This document shows, one piece after another, positions 18,023-27,493 of a stretch of DNA of 64,000 bases (positions are counted from its first letter, which is position 1; every line of letters begins with the position of its first letter). The stretch comes from Campylobacteraceae bacterium. Its GTDB lineage: Bacteria > Campylobacterota > Campylobacteria > Campylobacterales > Arcobacteraceae. Made by a program: the position numbers and the translations under genes. The notes beneath the pieces were generated by a model, which saw only the letters and a program-made list of their open reading frames with translations, made no database searches and had not been told where the DNA came from. The DNA lies in NCBI GenBank assembly GCA_013215945.1, contig JABSOM010000002.1:124001-188000 (forward strand), in the 5' to 3' direction.

Positions 18023-18709
18023 ATGCAAAAAAATATCTTTATTACGGGCTGTAGCTCTGGTTTAGGTTTAGCACTTACACAGCTGTATTTAAAAAAATCA
18101 TATAAAGTTTATGGAACCGCAAGAAGAATGCCAAAAATTACTGATAAAAACTTTATTTTCGAGCGTTGTGATTTAAAAGATACAAAATCCATTAGTCAAA
18201 CACTTTCTTCTTTTATACAAAAAGAAAATAAGTGGGAGTGTGTTTATCTAAATGCTGGAATATTAGGGAAAGTAGACTTCTTAGATAAACTTAGTTTGAA
18301 TGATTTTGAAGAAGTCATGAATGTAAATGTTTATTCAAATAAAGTTTTATTGGATATCTTTTCCAACTTAGAAGTTAAAACTATTATTGCTACATCTTCA
18401 GGTGCTTCTATTAATGCTCTTTTGGGTTGGAGTAGTTATTGTATGTCAAAAACATCTTTAAATATGTTAATGGCTTTGTATGCACTTGAAAATAAAGAGA
18501 GTAAAGTATTAGCTCTTGCTCCTGGTATTGTGGATACAGATATAAGAGCGAGTATTTTAAAACTAGACGATGAAAAATTTCCATCCGTAAAAATAATTAA
18601 AAACAGTCTTGCTTTTTCTAAAGAAGAGGCTGCTTTCAAATTTGATCAGGTTTTACAAAATGCAAATAAATATGAGAGTGGAAGTTTTTTAGATGTTAGA
18701 GAAATATAA
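18023..18709 (+). CDS. Short-chain dehydrogenase/reductase (SDR)
   Basis: This 228-residue classical SDR has the dinucleotide-binding motif TGCSSGLGLAL near the N terminus, NAG at about residue 78, the catalytic Ser in ATSSGA and the YxxxK pair in SSYCMSKTS. It reduces or oxidises a carbonyl/alcohol with NAD(P). The PGIVDTDIR segment is typical of the subfamily near sepiapterin-reductase-like SDRs. The substrate is unknown. It is monocistronic and shares a strong bidirectional hairpin with the convergent desaturase gene. Confidence 0.85.
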   Translation: MQKNIFITGCSSGLGLALTQLYLKKSYKVYGTARRMPKITDKNFIFERCDLKDTKSISQTLSSFIQKENKWECVYLNAGILGKVDFLDKLSLNDFEEVMNVNVYSNKVLLDIFSNLEVKTIIATSSGASINALLGWSSYCMSKTSLNMLMALYALENKESKVLALAPGIVDTDIRASILKLDDEKFPSVKIIKNSLAFSKEEAAFKFDQVLQNANKYESGSFLDVREI

Positions 18710-18730
18710 AAGAGCGAAGTCTTTTATATT
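18703..18730. terminator. Bidirectional rho-independent terminator
   Basis: A perfect 11-bp stem (AATATAAAAGA at 18703-18713 with TCTTTTATATT at 18720-18730) closes a GCGAAG loop. T-runs lie on both sides, between the convergent stops of the SDR and desaturase genes. Confidence 0.75.
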
Positions 18731-18731
18731 T

Positions 18732-19898
18732 TTATATATTTCCTACTTTTAGTAAAGTAGCATTACCAACCATTAATTCAATTGTTAAATACATTCGTTT
18801 AAAAACACTTTCTTGACGGTATTCAAGATTATGTTTTGCACACAATGCTTTAATTAGGGGTTGTATTTTTTGCAATTGTGATAAAGGAAGGGTTGGAAAA
18901 ATGTGATGCTCAATTTGGTAGTTTAACCAGCCTTGAGAGAAATCAACAATATTCGTTCCTGTTTTATAATTAACACTTCCCATAATTTGACGTAAATAAA
19001 ACTCACCTTGAGATTTGTGCGGCGTATCAAATCTGTAAATATCTCCAGCAGAATGATTAGGTACAATTACTAAAAATGAATGTAAATTTGCTAAGTATTC
19101 AGCTATTAACGTAATAATAAAAGCATTAAATACAGCTTCTAAACCAAGTGGTAAAAATAATAAAGGAATAAGTATAAAACGAATAGAAAAATAAGGAAGA
19201 ATATATTCTCTCCATAATGTTTTTCCTGTTCCTTTAAAAGGGTTCCATTGATAAGTAGTTATTTCTTTTAATTTTAGTTTTCTTCTTTTTTTATTTTCCA
19301 AAATTTTTAAGGTATTGGGTGCATAATAAGAATATTTCCAGGTACCTGCAAAAACGTAAACAAAAACATATTTTAAGAACATTGGAATTTTAGCTTTAAT
19401 TAACCATTGAAGATTATTTTCCACATTATCTGGATCATCATCTTCTCCCAAGTGATAGTGATGCATAATATTATGCTCATAAGACCAAGCTTCTGGTTTA
19501 ATCCAATCTATCCAATCTAAATATCTTCTTCCATGTTTTGCGAAACCAGATTTGGTATAACGCTTGGGAATATTAGGAATTTTATCATAAGCCCCATGTA
19601 AAATAGGATGTGCTATATTTGCCCACCTTGAGACATTTCCAATACTTAAACAAACAGCAGCACCAAGGGCTATAGGCCAAAATATTAGTGAAGTAATAGT
19701 ATATGAAATTTCTAAATAACCAACAAATAATATTAAAAAATAACCACTCATGGTAAAAAATCTACCCCATCTCTCTAGCTTCAATAAATGCAAAAAGTCA
19801 TCTTGATTGGGTTTTCCCAGGGATTTTCTTATTTCTTCAATATCTTCTTGAAGTTTATTTTTATCGATATCTTCGTATCTCGCATATTCGTGTGCCAA
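18732..19898 (-). CDS. Membrane fatty acid desaturase
   Basis: This protein of about 388 residues has hydrophobic segments and the three histidine boxes of type-1 membrane desaturases: HPILH, HNIMHHYH, and the front-end-type QIEHHIFP near the C terminus. These bind a di-iron centre that inserts a double bond into an acyl chain using O2. The open frame begins at TTG 19925 without a ribosome site. A second in-frame TTG at 19898 has AAGGA five bases upstream, so I prefer it. The gene is monocistronic. It implies aerobic membrane-lipid remodelling. Confidence 0.85.
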   Translation of the reverse strand: MAHEYARYEDIDKNKLQEDIEEIRKSLGKPNQDDFLHLLKLERWGRFFTMSGYFLILFVGYLEISYTITSLIFWPIALGAAVCLSIGNVSRWANIAHPILHGAYDKIPNIPKRYTKSGFAKHGRRYLDWIDWIKPEAWSYEHNIMHHYHLGEDDDPDNVENNLQWLIKAKIPMFLKYVFVYVFAGTWKYSYYAPNTLKILENKKRRKLKLKEITTYQWNPFKGTGKTLWREYILPYFSIRFILIPLLFLPLGLEAVFNAFIITLIAEYLANLHSFLVIVPNHSAGDIYRFDTPHKSQGEFYLRQIMGSVNYKTGTNIVDFSQGWLNYQIEHHIFPTLPLSQLQKIQPLIKALCAKHNLEYRQESVFKRMYLTIELMVGNATLLKVGNI

Positions 19899-20068
19899 AA
19901 CATTCCTTAAAATTATAGTGGGCAATTGTATATTAATTTTGTTTAAGATTCGTTCAAAAGTAGGGTTTATTTTGTTTTTTAAGTAAAATAAGAGTATTTA
20001 GTTAACAAAAAATGCATTTTTAGGAAAAGTCAGGGCTAGGACAAAATAATTTATATTCTGGTTTTATT

Positions 20069-20092
20069 ATGTTTTCCCAAAAGGGAAAACAT
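20069..20092. terminator. Hairpin downstream of the rraA-like gene
   Basis: A perfect 10-bp stem (ATGTTTTCCC with GGGAAAACAT) with an AAAA loop lies six bases past the stop of the minus-strand RraA-like gene. There is no long T-run after it. Confidence 0.5.
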
Positions 20093-20097
20093 AGCAA

Positions 20098-20580
20098 TTA
20101 AATAAGTTTTTCTTTTGAAATAATTACGCCATCACAATCCGCATATAAATAATCGCCTTCATGAAAAGTAACACCCCCAAAACTTAATTGGTCTCCTCTA
20201 GAAGATTCTGTTTTATCAAAATTTCTTAATGGGCATGCACCAATTGCATATAATGCTACATCAATATTTCTAGTATGTGCAGTATCTCTTACATAACCGT
20301 TTAAAATTATCGCTTGCCAGTTATTGTTTTTTGCAAAAGCCATTAATTTATCACCAACAACTCCATAAAAATATTCTGCATTATCAACAACAACGATTTT
20401 TCCTTCACCGTCTTCATCTCTTAGCATTTCTAATAATCGCCAGTTACTTTTATCTAGTTTAATAGTGATTATTTGACCAAAACACTTTTTAAGTCCTCCA
20501 TAGTTTTTGAATTTAGGGCTAAGTATTTGTATTTTTTTATCTTGATTGTCATCACATAAATCTGCTGTTTCGAAGTGCAT
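20098..20580 (-). CDS. rraA: RraA family protein (RNase E regulator / HMG aldolase-like)
   Basis: This 160-residue protein covers the complete RraA fold. It has an N-terminal TADLCDDNQDK, GGLKKCFGQIITIK, GVVGDKLMAFAKNNNW, and NGYVRDTAHTRNIDVALYAIG, where the Arg-Asp pair is the metal and keto-acid site of the related aldolases. RraA inhibits RNase E in E. coli. Homologues without that role are 4-hydroxy-4-methyl-2-oxoglutarate aldolase or oxaloacetate decarboxylase. RNase E is usually missing from Campylobacterota, so the enzymatic role may be more likely here. It is monocistronic. Confidence 0.85.
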   Translation of the reverse strand: MHFETADLCDDNQDKKIQILSPKFKNYGGLKKCFGQIITIKLDKSNWRLLEMLRDEDGEGKIVVVDNAEYFYGVVGDKLMAFAKNNNWQAIILNGYVRDTAHTRNIDVALYAIGACPLRNFDKTESSRGDQLSFGGVTFHEGDYLYADCDGVIISKEKLI

Positions 20581-20871
20581 TTTATTCCTTACTTGTCTTT
20601 TAGATTATCATACAAAAATATACATAAGTTGATTTAAGATATTAAAAAATAGGTTTATAACAAATTATAAATATTTCGTATATGAAATTCTATTATAATA
20701 TACTTTTATGTAAATAAAATGTGCTTATGAATTATAAAAGATATTTTTGATAAAAATGTTCTAGTATTACCATTTTTTTAAAAAAAGAAAAAAATATCTG
20801 CAAAGATAAGTATATATATATTTTATTACAAGTATACTGTAAATTAAAAGCTCTTTTATTTTAGGTTCTAG

Positions 20872-23166
20872 ATGAAAAAAAACTTTACTGCCAGATTAAT
20901 TATATTATCAATATTTTTTATTATTATTTCTGTGTTTTTTCTTACTGTTTATAATATTTATGTGTTTAATGAGTATAAAGAGATGTTGATTAAAAAAGAA
21001 ACAAAACGTTATATCAATAAACAAAAAAACATTATAGAAGGTAAAGTCAAGTTTATTACTAGTATTTTTGAGGCAAAATCCTTAGATTTAGAAGATGGGT
21101 TAAAAGAAAAAATAAAAACTAGAATTAATAATGCTGTTAACCTAAGCAACAAGATTATTGATGAATACAAAAATAAAACTACATCTGCTGAATTAAAATT
21201 AATGTTAATAAATATCTTTCAAAATGTAAAATATAAAAATAAAAATGAATATATCTTTATAACGGATATTAATACTGAAAGAATACTTGTTCATGGCAAT
21301 GAACGAATCATTGGTAAAAAAGTCACTGGTTTATCCCAAGTAGAATTAAATGAATTAAGAAGTCTAAAAGATTCAGATGGAATATTTCATAAAATACGTT
21401 TTCCAAAACCTTCTGGTATTAATGAAAAGTTTGAGAAGTTAATTTATCTTAAAAAAATCAAACACTTTAATTGGTTGATTGGTACAGGTATATATCTTGA
21501 TGATATGCAAAAAGAATTAAAACTTCAAAATTTAAAAATATTACAACGTTTGAAAAAGGATAAAAAACACTATCTCTTTCTTTTTGAACTGTATAATCAA
21601 AAAATAAATGATAATTATGGAAAAATTATTTTACATCAAGGCAATAGAAGTTTAAAAGGCAAAGTACTTTCTTTGAATACCCCTAGTAAAAGAAAGAATA
21701 CCTACAGAAAAGAGTATTTATCTTTATTAGATACTTATGGAGAGGGTTTTGTAACCTATTATTACCCCAAAGGAACGTCATCAACCTTGCATAAAAAAAT
21801 GTCTTTTTTCTTTTTGATAAAAGAATTATCTTGGGTGGTAGGTACAGGTTTTTATTTTGATGATTTGCAAAAAGAGATTGATAGTATTACTAAGAATATT
21901 AACGTTCAAATAGAAAATTATATCGTTACGGCTGTTTATATTGCCATTTTTTTATCTTTTTTAACGTCTTTGGTTTTTTATTTTACTTCTCGAAAAATAG
22001 CAGCTACTATTAATAGTTATGCAAGAGATATAAAACAGAGCAATAAAGATTTAATAAAACAAAAAAATGTTTTTAAAACACTTTATGAAAAATCTGCGGA
22101 TGGTATTATAATGTTAAATGAGGGAGCTAATATTATTGGCTGTAATCAAGCTGTTTTAAAAATATTAAAGTATAAAAATAAAGATGATTTTTTGATTTTG
22201 AATGTATATGATGTTTCTCCTTTGAAACAAAAAAAGGGTGAAAAATCATTTCAAAAATGGAATAAATATATTGAAATATGTATTCAAAAAAAATCAACTA
22301 ATTTTGAATGGTTATTTCTTCAAAAAAACGGAAAAAAAGTTTGGTGTGATATCACTCTTACCCAGATAAAACTTGATGATGAAACTGTTATCCATATTGT
22401 ACTAAGAGATATTTCAAGTAAAAAAGATTTAGAATCAGAAATGCAAAAACAGCAAATTGTTCTTGCCCAACAATCTAAAAAATCTGCAATGGGTGATATG
22501 ATTGGTAATATTGCACATCAATGGAGACAACCTTTAAATAATGTTTCTTTGCTTATACATTATTTAAGAGATAATTGTCTTAATATGAATGAAAAAGAAA
22601 TTCATAAAGATGTAGAAAACTGTATGATACAACTCAATTATATGTCTAAAACAATTGATGATTTTACAAATTTCATTAACCCAAATAAATCAAAAGAACA
22701 TTTTAATTTACAAGATACTTTTGTTAAAGTATTTACTATTATTTCTGCTCAATTTAATGATAAAAACATTAATCTTAATGAAAATATTGAAAAAATTAAC
22801 ATGTACGGAATTGAAAATGAACTGATGCAAGTTGTTATTAATATCTTAAATAATTCAAGAGATGCATTACTTTCTAATGAAATCGAAAATAAAATGATAT
22901 TTATTGATGCATATACAAAAAATGAAGAAATTATTATAAAAATAAAAGACAATGCAGGTGGCATTGACAATGCAATTATTACTAGAATATTTGAACCTTA
23001 TTTCACAACAAAAAAAGAACATGAAGGCGTAGGAATTGGTTTATATATGGTTGAAGAAATTATAGAGAAAGAATTAAATGGAAAAATTCTGGTAAAAAAT
23101 GTAGAATATGAATATCAAAATAATATTTTAAAAGGTGCTGAGTTTAGCATTCGTTTAACACTTTAA
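20872..23166 (+). CDS. Double-Cache/PAS sensor histidine kinase (first of a tandem pair)
   Basis: This 764-residue kinase has a membrane segment at about residues 9-30 and two Cache-like units, each ending in a similar WLIGTGIYLDDMQKE / WVVGTGFYFDDLQKE motif. A second membrane segment follows near 360, then a PAS domain (ADGIIMLNEGANIIGCN), a HisKA segment with the His near 547 (IAHQWRQPLNN) and an HATPase (GVGIGLYMVEEIIE). A near-identical paralogue follows after 316 bases. There is no response regulator beside either. The 291 bases upstream contain a TATAAT at 20694-20699 and nothing else recognisable. Confidence 0.92.
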   Translation: MKKNFTARLIILSIFFIIISVFFLTVYNIYVFNEYKEMLIKKETKRYINKQKNIIEGKVKFITSIFEAKSLDLEDGLKEKIKTRINNAVNLSNKIIDEYKNKTTSAELKLMLINIFQNVKYKNKNEYIFITDINTERILVHGNERIIGKKVTGLSQVELNELRSLKDSDGIFHKIRFPKPSGINEKFEKLIYLKKIKHFNWLIGTGIYLDDMQKELKLQNLKILQRLKKDKKHYLFLFELYNQKINDNYGKIILHQGNRSLKGKVLSLNTPSKRKNTYRKEYLSLLDTYGEGFVTYYYPKGTSSTLHKKMSFFFLIKELSWVVGTGFYFDDLQKEIDSITKNINVQIENYIVTAVYIAIFLSFLTSLVFYFTSRKIAATINSYARDIKQSNKDLIKQKNVFKTLYEKSADGIIMLNEGANIIGCNQAVLKILKYKNKDDFLILNVYDVSPLKQKKGEKSFQKWNKYIEICIQKKSTNFEWLFLQKNGKKVWCDITLTQIKLDDETVIHIVLRDISSKKDLESEMQKQQIVLAQQSKKSAMGDMIGNIAHQWRQPLNNVSLLIHYLRDNCLNMNEKEIHKDVENCMIQLNYMSKTIDDFTNFINPNKSKEHFNLQDTFVKVFTIISAQFNDKNINLNENIEKINMYGIENELMQVVINILNNSRDALLSNEIENKMIFIDAYTKNEEIIIKIKDNAGGIDNAIITRIFEPYFTTKKEHEGVGIGLYMVEEIIEKELNGKILVKNVEYEYQNNILKGAEFSIRLTL

Positions 23167-23423
23167 GCAACAACTTAAACCCCTTTTTAGAAAAAAAGCT
23201 AAAATCACGATACTTCCCTTTTTATTCCCTGCGCTTCTTTATTAAAAAACGAGGTTAATAACATACTTCTAGAAGATAAAATACCCTACAAACAGTTTTA
23301 ATATACATAATATTTTTTTAACTTTTAGTAAAAAAAATGAACTTTAGAGAGCTTATTCTTTCATAATTTAAGACTTAGGAAAATATTTCTTCAATATCAA
23401 ATTACTTTCATATTATTTATGTA

Positions 23424-23468
23424 TAATTAAAATCTTAATAATTAAATAAATTATTAAGATTTTAATTA
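23424..23468. repeat. Perfect 20-bp inverted repeat in the leader of the second kinase gene
   Basis: Positions 23424-23443 and 23449-23468 are exact inverted copies with a 5-base spacer. The whole element is A/T except for one C/G pair per arm. It ends 14 bases before the ATG at 23483, just ahead of the AGGA ribosome site. It could be an RNA hairpin that masks translation, an operator, or a terminator-like structure. The rest of the 316-base gap (23167-23423) shows no gene. Confidence 0.8.
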
Positions 23469-23482
23469 GTTGTTAGGAAAAA

Positions 23483-25765
23483 ATGAAACAAAATTTCACT
23501 GCAAGACTCATCGTTTTATCCATTTTTTTTATTGTAGTATCTGTTTTTTTATTAACTGTTTATAATATATATTTTTTAAATGAATATAAAAATATACTTA
23601 TCAAAGAAGAGTCAGAAGTCTTTATTAGTAAACAGAAAAAGATTATTGAAACAAAAGTACGTTATGTTGCAAATACTTTTAAGTTGAAAGCCTTAGAAGT
23701 TGAAGACGTATTAAAAAAACGCATTAAACTAAAAATTGATAATGCTGTTATTTTAAGTAATGCAATGATAAAAAAATATAAAAATACATTAAATAAAAAA
23801 GAGTTGAATCATTTGATTCATACTATGCTTACCAATATGAGATATGAAAATAAAAATGAATATATATTTATAACAGATTTGAAAACAGGACGAGTTCTTG
23901 GGCATCCCAATAAAAATATTTTGGGTAAACATGTGACAGAATTGTTTGTTATGAAAGGTCATAGTATTTTTAACAGAGATGGTGTTTATGAAAAAATTTA
24001 TTTTACGAAATTAAATGCTGGAAAGAAAAAATATGAAAAACTATTGTATACAAGAGAGATAAAAGAACTTAATTGGATTATTGGCACAGGAATTTATTTA
24101 GATGAGTTAAAAAAAGAAATTCAAGAACAAACTATCAAATCTTTTGAAGCGTTAAAGTATGATAACAATCATTATTTATTTTTATTTAAATTGTATGCAA
24201 AGCAGCAAGGTGAATATTATGGAGAAGTTATTATCAATCAAGGGAATGCTTCATATAATGGCAAAAAGTTAAAACTTAATACTACAAATGTGAGCACGAA
24301 TAACTATCGAAAAAGTTATTTAAAACTGTTAGAAGAAAAGAATGAGGGTTTTATTTCTTATTCATTTTCAAAAAATAATAGCGAAAAAGAGAACAAAAAA
24401 ATGTCTTTCTTTTATCTGGTAAAAGATTGGAATTGGGTTATTGGTTCTGGTTTTTATTTTGATGATTTACAAAAAGAAATTGATGAAATCAGGAATAATA
24501 TAAATACTCAAATAGAAAATTATATTTATGTTGGTATTTACATTTCAATTTTATTGTCTTTATTAACTTCTTTCGCTTTTTATTTAACATCAAGAAAAAC
24601 AAAATTAACAATTGACCAATATGCAAAAGACATTAAAATGAGTAATGCCAAATTAAAAAAACAAAAAAATGTATTTAAAACATTATACGAAAAATCCTCG
24701 GATGGTATTGTATTATTAGACAAAGAGGGCATAATTATTGATTGCAATTATGCTATTTTAAAAATGATGAAGTATCAAAATAAAACAGAGTTTATTGGAT
24801 TAAGTACCTATGATATTTCCCCCTCCCATCAATTAGAAAATGACAGTCCTTTGGTTAATTGGAATAAAATAATTACACAATGCAGTATTCATAAATCAAG
24901 TAATTTTGAATGTTTATTTGTAAAAAAAGATCATGAAACAGTATGGTGTGATATTACCATTACGGAGATAGAATTAGATGATAAAACGGTATTTCATTCC
25001 GTAATACGAAATATCTCAAGGAAAAAATCTTTAGAGCTTGAAACGCAAAAACAACAAATTGTATTGGCTCAGCAGACAAAAAAGTCTGCTTTGGGTGATA
25101 TGATTGGCAATATTGCACATCAATGGAGACAACCTTTAAATAATGTTTCTTTAATTATTCAGTACTTACGAGACAATTGCATAAATTTAAATGAAAAAGA
25201 AATACGTAAAGATGTAGATGCCTGTATGATTCAATTAAAATATATGTCTAAAACAATAGATGATTTTACAAATTTTATCAACCCAAGAAAACAAAAAGAA
25301 ACGTTTAATTTACAAGATACTTTTCTCAAGGTTTTTACTATTATAAGTGCCCAATTTGATGATAAAAAAATAAAAATAAAAGAAAAAATCGATTTTATTA
25401 ACATTCTTGCTGTTGAAAATGAGCTCATGCAGGTTATTATAAATATTTTAAATAATGCAAAAGATGCACTAAAGGACTCGTCTTTTGAACGCTTTATTTT
25501 TATTAATGTTTATAGTGAAGACAACTTCGTTGTAATTGAAATAAAAGACAATGCAGGTGGCATTGATGATAAGATTATATCTAGAATATTTGAGCCTTAT
25601 TTTACAACAAAAAAAGAAAATGAAGGCGTAGGCATTGGTTTATATATGGTGGAGGAAATTATAGAAAAAGAGTTTAGTGGAAATATTCTGGTAAAAAACG
25701 TAGAATACGAATATGAAAATAAGATTTTTAGAGGTGCTTTGTTTACTATTCGTTTTGAGATATAA
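23483..25765 (+). CDS. Double-Cache/PAS sensor histidine kinase (second of a tandem pair)
   Basis: This 760-residue protein is a paralogue of the preceding gene with the same domain order: membrane segment, two Cache-like units (WIIGTGIYLDELKKE and WVIGSGFYFDDLQKE), membrane segment, PAS (SDGIVLLDKEGIIIDCN), His-box near residue 545 (IAHQWRQPLNN) and HATPase (GVGIGLYMVEEIIE). The N-terminal 30 residues and the kinase core are nearly identical to its neighbour, while the periplasmic part has drifted. A recent tandem duplication with diverging ligand range fits this pattern. An inverted repeat lies directly in front of its ribosome site. Confidence 0.92.
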   Translation: MKQNFTARLIVLSIFFIVVSVFLLTVYNIYFLNEYKNILIKEESEVFISKQKKIIETKVRYVANTFKLKALEVEDVLKKRIKLKIDNAVILSNAMIKKYKNTLNKKELNHLIHTMLTNMRYENKNEYIFITDLKTGRVLGHPNKNILGKHVTELFVMKGHSIFNRDGVYEKIYFTKLNAGKKKYEKLLYTREIKELNWIIGTGIYLDELKKEIQEQTIKSFEALKYDNNHYLFLFKLYAKQQGEYYGEVIINQGNASYNGKKLKLNTTNVSTNNYRKSYLKLLEEKNEGFISYSFSKNNSEKENKKMSFFYLVKDWNWVIGSGFYFDDLQKEIDEIRNNINTQIENYIYVGIYISILLSLLTSFAFYLTSRKTKLTIDQYAKDIKMSNAKLKKQKNVFKTLYEKSSDGIVLLDKEGIIIDCNYAILKMMKYQNKTEFIGLSTYDISPSHQLENDSPLVNWNKIITQCSIHKSSNFECLFVKKDHETVWCDITITEIELDDKTVFHSVIRNISRKKSLELETQKQQIVLAQQTKKSALGDMIGNIAHQWRQPLNNVSLIIQYLRDNCINLNEKEIRKDVDACMIQLKYMSKTIDDFTNFINPRKQKETFNLQDTFLKVFTIISAQFDDKKIKIKEKIDFINILAVENELMQVIINILNNAKDALKDSSFERFIFINVYSEDNFVVIEIKDNAGGIDDKIISRIFEPYFTTKKENEGVGIGLYMVEEIIEKEFSGNILVKNVEYEYENKIFRGALFTIRFEI

Positions 25766-25793
25766 AAAATCAAACATACAATCTTATCGCTCA

Positions 25794-26309
25794 ATGAAAA
25801 TACAATATTTACTGATTGTTTTTCTAAACTCTAATGCTTATCAAATGGCATTTAAGCTATTATCTTTTATGCAAAAAATAACGAATACTCAAGAGTTAAA
25901 AAGAAATTTTTTAGAAGTTTGGAAAGAGTGTACAAATGAAGATCGAGAAGCTCTTGTAAACTTTGAAAAAATTGAATACTTTAAAGTAAAACTAGAAGCT
26001 TACTTGAGTGAAGAGTTCACCTATGAAAAAGTTTTATTGGCCTATCATTCTTATGCATCTATTGCTTATGTTACTGCTGAATTAAAAGTAAATTCTAAGG
26101 TATATCTGGATTTCAAGAAAGAAAAATTTATGATTTTATCGTATAAAAAGAACTCAAATCCCGATACATGTTCTCTTGTATATTCAAACATTCCTTCTTT
26201 ATGCCAATACCCATTTTTCCCAGTTCCAGTTATGAATATAATAGATTGTATAGAAAGTAATGATGTCATTAACAAACTTGTTGACTACTATAATACTCAC
26301 GCCAAATAA
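25794..26309 (+). CDS. Hypothetical protein, about 171 residues
   Basis: I do not recognise this protein. The open frame reaches back into the kinase gene, so I place the start at ATG 25794, 28 bases past the kinase stop (no strong ribosome site is seen). A further in-frame ATG at 25845 is possible. The N terminus is hydrophobic over a short stretch but not a clear signal peptide. The body has YEKVLLAYHSYASIAYVTAE, then YLDFKKEKFMIL and a Pro-rich segment (FFPVPVMNI). The stop abuts the stop of the convergent dioxygenase gene. Confidence 0.5.
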   Translation: MKIQYLLIVFLNSNAYQMAFKLLSFMQKITNTQELKRNFLEVWKECTNEDREALVNFEKIEYFKVKLEAYLSEEFTYEKVLLAYHSYASIAYVTAELKVNSKVYLDFKKEKFMILSYKKNSNPDTCSLVYSNIPSLCQYPFFPVPVMNIIDCIESNDVINKLVDYYNTHAK

Positions 26310-27452
26310 CTAAGAGTTTCTTCTTTTTTTATGTTTTTTTATTTCTTCTTTAAACATTGAATACTTCCAGTCTTCTTTTAAAGCCTGTTGATACAATTCT
26401 TTTAATGTTTGTGGTGACATAGTTCCTAAAGGAAGGTCTTTATCAAGATTAGTTGGAAAAGAGTATGCATCACAAGCAGCTGTTAAAATGGCATCTAAAG
26501 AATGTTCATCAAAAAAGCCTTTTTTATAAACTTTGCGTAAGTCTTTATAAATATTAAGGCTAATTTTATATAAATCAACACTTTCCATTGCTTTTGAAAA
26601 AGCAGAAGATAACTGTAAAAGGTTCACCGATCTAATAATATTCTTACTTCTATTTTCTCCACCTGCATGAAATACTGCTGGATTAAAAAAGACGGCATCC
26701 CCTTTTTTTAGAGAAAGTTGAACATAAGACTTTTCAAAATAGCTTTTAAATTTTTCTTCTCTCCAAGCCAAATAACCATGTTTATATTGCTGTGAAAAAG
26801 GCAAAAATTTAGTAGGCCCGCTTTTTATAGGTATATCTACATGAGCTACTCCCCCTTGTAAGGTTAAGAGCCTTGACATGATTTGTGTATGCAAAGGATA
26901 AGAAAGTACTTCTGCATTTTCTTGGAAGCCTAAATGATAATCTCTATGAGGAGCTTGAGCTTTACCCTTTGGGTAAATGATATTTACTTGTGAGGTGACT
27001 TGATAATTTGATCCCAACCATGCTTTTGCCACAAGGGACAATAAGGGGTTTTTATAATATTCTAGAAAAACCTTTGCATCTTTAAGGGCACTTTTTTCAA
27101 AAGCATTCCAAATACGAGCATTTTGCCCACCTTTTGCAAAATGATCTGCTGCTTCTTTGTTTTTTTCTTCTTTTAAAATAGTATTAAAAACGGTATTCAT
27201 TTTATCAATAATATTTTTATTGTCAAAAAAGTTTTGAATCACAACAATGCCTGAACCTTCTTCAAATACTTTTGAAAATTCGATTTCATAAAACACTCGT
27301 TTTTTCTTTGAAAGGCTTTTTCTAAGTTTATTTCCATCATAAATAACAATATTCTTTTTTATAAGACAGGACAAAGGATAGTCTTCTTTTTTAAGTGTTT
27401 GTTTGCAAATTCTTTTAAAGTCTTGAAGTGAACATTTTTGTTGTTGCAACAT
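26310..27452 (-). CDS. Phytanoyl-CoA dioxygenase (PhyH) family Fe(II)/2-oxoglutarate oxygenase
   Basis: This 380-residue protein has the double-stranded beta-helix signature of PhyH enzymes. The HxD metal pair is in APHRDYHLGF and the distal His in VFHAGGENRS, the latter followed by an Arg that would hold 2-oxoglutarate. Family members hydroxylate or demethylate small molecules. It is the last gene of the minus-strand inositol operon (41 bases after a Gfo/Idh gene, good AAAGGA site). This suggests it modifies an inositol derivative, perhaps an O-methyl inositol. That substrate is a guess from context. Confidence 0.82.
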   Translation of the reverse strand: MLQQQKCSLQDFKRICKQTLKKEDYPLSCLIKKNIVIYDGNKLRKSLSKKKRVFYEIEFSKVFEEGSGIVVIQNFFDNKNIIDKMNTVFNTILKEEKNKEAADHFAKGGQNARIWNAFEKSALKDAKVFLEYYKNPLLSLVAKAWLGSNYQVTSQVNIIYPKGKAQAPHRDYHLGFQENAEVLSYPLHTQIMSRLLTLQGGVAHVDIPIKSGPTKFLPFSQQYKHGYLAWREEKFKSYFEKSYVQLSLKKGDAVFFNPAVFHAGGENRSKNIIRSVNLLQLSSAFSKAMESVDLYKISLNIYKDLRKVYKKGFFDEHSLDAILTAACDAYSFPTNLDKDLPLGTMSPQTLKELYQQALKEDWKYSMFKEEIKKHKKRRNS

Positions 27453-27493
27453 TTTTTTTCCTTTATATTAACAAATAAATTTTACCTTGCTTT

